Assembly: GCA_963930735.1 (NCBI GenBank)
Contig: OZ005742.1
Coordinates: 172,435,257 to 172,499,256, forward strand
Length of the DNA stretch: 64,000 nt
Reading direction: 5' to 3'
From: Dioctria linearis
Taxonomy: Eukaryota; Arthropoda; Insecta; Diptera; Asilidae
In this document: piece by piece, positions 59,649-64,000 of the stretch
Layout of the letters: each line of letters opens with the position of its first letter
Numbering within the stretch: the first letter of the stretch is position 1
Notes under the pieces: model-generated
Databases searched by the model: none
What the model saw: the letters and a program-made list of their open reading frames with translations, nothing else
What the model was told of the DNA's origin: nothing
Made by a program: the position numbers and the translations under genes

Positions 59649-59880
59649 AATTTTATTGCAATTTTATTATTAATTTCTTAAACTCTTTGCATAGTAACGA
59701 TTTTTTTACCATCTTGACGTTTTTTAACAATCCTTACGTTTTTGAATTTCTTACGATGTTTTTCCGATCCTTTTGCAATCTTAACAATTTTTTTCCAATT
59801 GTTACGATTGATGTTGCGAGCATTTTACAATCTTAACTATTTTGTTTTACAATCTTAACGATTTTTTTTCAATCTTAAAC

Positions 59881-62200
59881 AGAGAAGTTGCTGTGGACGA
59901 AACTGCCCAAGGGGGTAGGTACATATATATATACTTTCGTGTTAAAAAAAATTTGACAAATTCATTATAATTGGAAAAATCGTAACAATTGCAAATAAAT
60001 CGTAATAATAATTGGGAAAATATTGTCTTTTGTGTACATCTACGACAGGTATATTGGTGTATTACCTCCGAGCGTTCAGATAAATTTAATTCGTTTTTCT
60101 AATGGTACTTATTGGGTAATGTAGGTGGTTGGATTTTTTCACGTTTTTGGGAATAACGGTAGGGATATATAGATATCGTCACAAAACCACTCACCTGGAC
60201 CAAATTACAGCGGCACATTGAAGGCAAGTTTCTCCTGGCCACCCATCCGTGTTTTAAATTTGTACCCTTGCAAATTCCATCAACATATCAGCGACCAAAT
60301 AGTGGCCACATATTATTTTTTTTTATATAGCAGCTATGCATAGTCGACATATTTGATCCAGTGCTAAATTTTTCATTGATAGCTCCATTGCCCTTTTAAA
60401 ATGTTATTTACCACATAAAAAAGCACAGCAACGTCAATAGGGAATCCTTAGGATTCTGGCAAAGAAGGCTGTACACCTTTCCCCAATTGTAAATATTTAT
60501 AATTTAAACAAACAAAAACAATAGTGATATACTTATTAGTAAATTTGCTATTACATTGGCGGTTATTTTATTTTGAAGGGAAAACGCAAGTTAACAATTT
60601 TCTGACTCCAAAATGTGAATTTTTCGATGTACACAAATGTCGGAAAGTCATCGTACCACCTACTTGACATTTTATCAGGAGGAACTGCCAGAAAATAGCC
60701 ACTGCACTGTAATGGAATCTCAAACCCAAAGTAAAGACTCTTTTCCATTCCACTCCTAACTGTCACTACAATTCTTCTTTTGCGGGAATTGTGCTTAGAC
60801 ATGTCATCACAAGAATCTTTGAAAACGAGTTACTTTGACAGATCTCAGGTAGGGAATAAATGTTGCTCACCCTATTGAAAAATAAACGAGAGAATGTCAA
60901 TAACCTTTGAAAATGAACTACCTTGACAGATCTCAGGTAGGGAATAAATGTTGCTCACCCAGGACTGCCAATAATTTCGAGATAAACTACTTTGACATAT
61001 CCCGAAGAGAAAATGAATATCGCTCACCCAGGAGTAGAGTAAATAAGAGAATCTCAATAAGTTGGAAAATGAACTACGTTCACAAGTTATGCAATAGAGA
61101 TGAATTCTTTTAACCTAAAAGTGGAAGCCAGCAAATAGAGGTAACATGTGGTAGGAATCGATTCAGTTAAAAATGAAGTTAGAAATTTTGGAATGTAATA
61201 AAAAGAATTAGAAGTGAATCAAATGTAAACATTTATTAAAAAAAAGTTAGAAAATTTTGAAATGTAATAAAAGGAATTTAGAAGTGAGTAAAATGTAAGC
61301 ATGTATTAGAAAAGAACTTAGAAATTTTGGAATGTAATAAAAAGAATTTAGAAGTGAATAAAATATAACCATGTATTAGAAAAGAAGTTAGAAATTTTGA
61401 AACGTAATAAAAAGAATTTAAAAGTCACTAAAATCTATACATGCATTAGAATTAAAATGGAAACAGAGTAAATAATTCAAACATGAACGGATAGAGGTCA
61501 GCCCAAGCTAAAATTGTAAAAGAATAGAGGAAGAATGAGGAATAGTTTTAGGTCACGTAGACCCGCCAAAAAAAAGAGATAAGATTTAGAAATAGAGGAA
61601 GAAAGAAAGTCTTGATCTGCTCTGCAGCGTACTGTGAAACCCGAGTTGTAAAAAATCTTTCTTTTTGTAAAATAAAACGTGGAATTAATGTATTCAGAGT
61701 CCGAGTTATTTTTATTTGTTTGTTCCTCTCATTTAACTAAAAGAGGACACTTCCACCTGAGATCCGAAATACAGAAGCCAGAGATTTGCTGCTAAAGGAG
61801 TCTGAGTCCGACGTCGTTTGACAGTGGAAGTAATCCTCGACGAAAAGGGGCCGCAGTTTCCAACCGAAGGAGGTTTTTTTTTGTTTTCCAGTCTCGGCTG
61901 ATGGAATACTTTGCACCGGGGCGAGAAAAGCGCCCGCCAGTTGACTCGAGGTAACATTTTTTTGTAGGTTAAAGGCTCCATCTTCCGCTTTGCTGGAGCA
62001 TCCCACTTACTTTGAGCCGGCCTCCGTTAACCCGGTGACCGCTCGCCCAGGTAACGGATTCAACGGTTCAAGGAATGCTGTAACCATCTTGGCGAAGCAC
62101 CTAACCCAACCTACAAGGAGAAGGAAGATTTGCTACATTGCGGTCATTGGTGTTTCTTTTTGTAATAACATCAGAGGATTTGCTACAATATATACTGCAA
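59881..62200. repeat. Foldback-like unit, long core copy 2
   Basis: Second filled copy. The extra segment spans 60177-62187 (2011 bp), again between ATAT repeats. Relative to copy 1 it has about 128 extra bases (60247-60374), more copies of the 66-bp tandem repeat (61165-61450, about 4-5 against 2-3) and lacks about 40 bases present near 43820-43860. Otherwise highly similar. Confidence 0.8.
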
Positions 62201-63316
62201 TATAAATACATTGGGGTAAAAATTGGAAAAGTTGGGGAAAATGGGAAAAAATAGTAAAAAGTGGAAGAAAGTCGCAAAAATTGGAAAAAGATTTTAAAAA
62301 TTGAAAAAATCGTAATAATTGCAAACAAAATGTAAAAAATTGAAAAAAATGGGAAAATTGCAAAAAAATCTTAAAATTTCGAAAAAAATCGTAACAATTG
62401 GGAAAAACTTTAAAAAACAGTAAAAATTGATACAAATTGTAAAAAAAATTGAAGAAATTTGGGAAAAACTATAAAACAATATTATAAATTGGAAAAAAAT
62501 CTGAAAAAAATTTGAAAAAAAATTAAAAATATCAAAAAGTCGTAATAATAGCCAAAAAATTCTTAAAATATAAAAAGAAATTGGAAAAAAATTAAAAGAA
62601 AAACGTAGCAATTGGAAAAACATGAAAATTCCGACAGATCGCAAAAATTGCAAAATAATCGTAAAACTTGCACAAAAATAATAAAAATTGTAACAGATCG
62701 CAAAAATTGGAAATAAATCCTAAAATTTGAAAAAAATTGTGACAATTGCTAAATAATTGTAAAAACTTACGCACACACATACAATTTTTGTGCAGTTCTT
62801 GAAAGAAGAAGAATCGTTAAAATTGCAAAACAAAACATAAAAAGTGCAGCACATCGCACACTTTGCAGAATAATCGTAACATCTGCAAAAAACACACTCG
62901 ACCACACACACACACACAAATTTCGTGCAATTATGATGATTATTGTGCTGTTTTTAATAAAATGGTAGCATTTAAACAAATCATTATGATTGCAAAACAC
63001 CGTAAAAATTGAAGCAAATCGTTAAAATTGCAAAAAAAAATCGTAAAAACATGCAGAAACACACACACTTTTTGTGCAATTCTTACGATTTGTTACAATT
63101 TTTATAATTTATTTTTCGAACTTTTTGCAAACTTTACGATATTTTGTGCAATTTTTACGATTTATTTTTTGAACTTTTGCATCTTAACAACTTTTTTACC
63201 ATCTTAACGTTTCTTTGCAATCCTTACGTTTTTTTTGCACTTCTTACGATTTTTTCTCCGATCCTTTTGCAATCTTAACGACTTTTTCGCAATCCTTACG
63301 ATATATTTTCGAACTT

Positions 63317-63640
63317 TGTTACGTTGTAATTGCAAAATTGCTAAATAAAACTGACACCCGGGTTTATTGGTTTCGGTCATACGTGTGTCGTGTTGTCCTA
63401 GCATACTTACCATCTTGAAATAATGCTGCAAAAGGTCCTTTCTTTTTATTCCAGAGAATTCAAAGGAAAAGTCTATGTTGCAGCGGAGACTCCGTATAAT
63501 ACTGGTTTGGTGGATCATGGATATGAGCCTATTCGTCGGCCCGAGATATGCGGAAAAGGATATAAATAACGAATGAAATGTTGTAAATTAATGGTGGTAC
63601 GAGTTGCAGCGATAGAGGCGGATAGGCGGCCCTTGTAACA
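63317..63640. repeat. Possible solo LTR (about 324 bp)
   Basis: Starts TGTTACGTTG and ends CCTTGTAACA, with a complementary TGTTAC/GTAACA pair and an AATAAAAC near the start. It interrupts a foldback T-arm (CGAACTT before it). No clear target duplication (ACTT against TTTT), and the foldback sequence does not resume, so the call is tentative. Confidence 0.35.
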
Positions 63641-64000
63641 TTTTTTTTTAATTTTAAACAATACTTGATTTGCAAATTATTATATTATTACATTATATAT
63701 ATATATATAATTGTTATATTCTGTTAGTAATATGTAGGAATTAACTGAAATGCACATGAAAATATTTAAATATTATGATCGTACTGTAAATGGAATTGCG
63801 AGCTTAACTGTCAATGAACTAAAATTAACTTCTATCTTTTTAGCCCTACTGCACTTAGCTTGGAAAATCGGGCCGTCCGTATTTTAAATCGTCAATTATC
63901 TATTTCCCGGGTCTCCAACCAAAAGAAAATAAATTAAAATGAAGATCCGCTAAAACAAATAATGGATACCCAGGCTGTGAAGTGTGAAAAGACCCACAAT
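63641..64000. other. AT-rich unassigned end of window
   Basis: Includes a TATATATA run near 63696-63708. No gene or repeat partner seen. Confidence 0.5.

Larger units (their letters stand above)
41626..63316. repeat. Foldback-like tandem repeat array (interrupted by two LTR elements)
   Basis: Successive units have a T-rich minisatellite arm (TTTTACGATTTTTTTGCAATC-type), a core starting AGAAGTTGCTGTGGACGAAA, and an A-rich arm made of the complementary motif (ATTGCAAAAAAATCGTAA). Arms at 41631-41812 (T), 43920-44740 (A), 44741-45112 (T), 45431-45700 plus 51316-51935 (A), 51936-52335 (T), 53396-53830 (A), 53831-53909 plus 59649-59880 (T), 62205-63065 (A), 63066-63316 (T). Cores at 41813-43915, 45113-45430, 53010-53280 and 59881-62200. 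The arrangement recalls foldback elements, but no terminal signature or transposase is seen. Confidence 0.75.

Noticed and set aside
60563..60802. Short minus-strand ORF with a counterpart at 42380-42568
   Set aside because: Frame differs after a few dozen codons between copies; not recognised and not supported as coding.
61733..62006. 80-90-codon minus-strand ORF also present at 43398-43668
   Set aside because: Shared because the DNA is duplicated. Frames shift between copies at a poly-T run and no domain is recognisable.

Overview
The window looks like repeat-rich, heterochromatin-like DNA from an insect genome. It is very AT-rich. I found no convincing single-copy host gene, tRNA, rRNA or CRISPR array. 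Almost everything recognisable is a decayed transposable element or a satellite. A fly is my best guess, because a dispersed-repeat tail near 48.9-49.0 kb resembles ones common in brachyceran flies, but this is inference. Two stretches (7.66 kb and 23.69 kb) carry the ACAGGGTGT/ACACCCTGTA end motif that is common in insect interspersed repeats.

Layout. (1) 0.1-6.6 kb, minus strand: a Ty3/Gypsy-type LTR retrotransposon. From its tRNA-Lys-type primer site at 6612-6629 it reads leader, RING-H2 zinc finger, Gag (capsid and zinc knuckles), protease, reverse transcriptase, RNase H and integrase. The RING domain lies in the Gag reading frame, separated by one TGA. (2) 7-11 kb: AT-rich DNA with a possible LTR relic and low-complexity T tracts. 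(3) 11.4-16.3 kb, minus strand: a decayed Helitron with a RepHel protein (HUH nuclease and Pif1-type helicase). (4) 16.3-24.1 kb: no genes, but old diverged tandem repeats of about 1.65 kb and about 0.47 kb and a perfect 24-bp-arm hairpin. (5) 24.1-41.6 kb: a satellite array built from two unrelated monomers, A (about 355 bp, 32 copies located) and B (about 500 bp, 11 copies located). They are arranged in higher-order repeats of about 2.95 kb (two full adjacent copies) and then a looser AAB/AAAB/AAAAB domain.

(6) 41.6-63.3 kb: tandem units of a foldback-like repeat. Each has T-rich minisatellite arms, a core and inverted A-rich arms. Two units carry an extra 1.8-2.0 kb core segment flanked by ATAT, and two related units are empty at the same site. 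Two LTR elements are nested in this array. One is a Gypsy element (45701-51315, plus strand, ATAT target duplication, tRNA-Leu-type primer site). It has a SAP-like motif, an internally duplicated zinc knuckle and a Lys/Asp-rich segment in place of protease/RT, and its integrase is interrupted by other repeats. The other is a BEL/Pao element (53910-59648, minus strand, 568-bp LTRs, tRNA-Trp-type primer site). It has lost protease and RT but keeps RNase H, integrase and a baculovirus-F-like envelope gene. (7) 63.3-64.0 kb: a possible solo LTR and unassigned DNA.

Nesting gives a relative history: the satellite and foldback arrays are oldest, the two LTR elements inserted into the foldback array, and a hAT-like element then landed inside the plus-strand Gypsy copy. 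All coding regions carry stops, frameshifts or deletions, so these copies are relics, with the RING and envelope domains the best preserved. All calls come from reading the sequence; no database or folding program was run.
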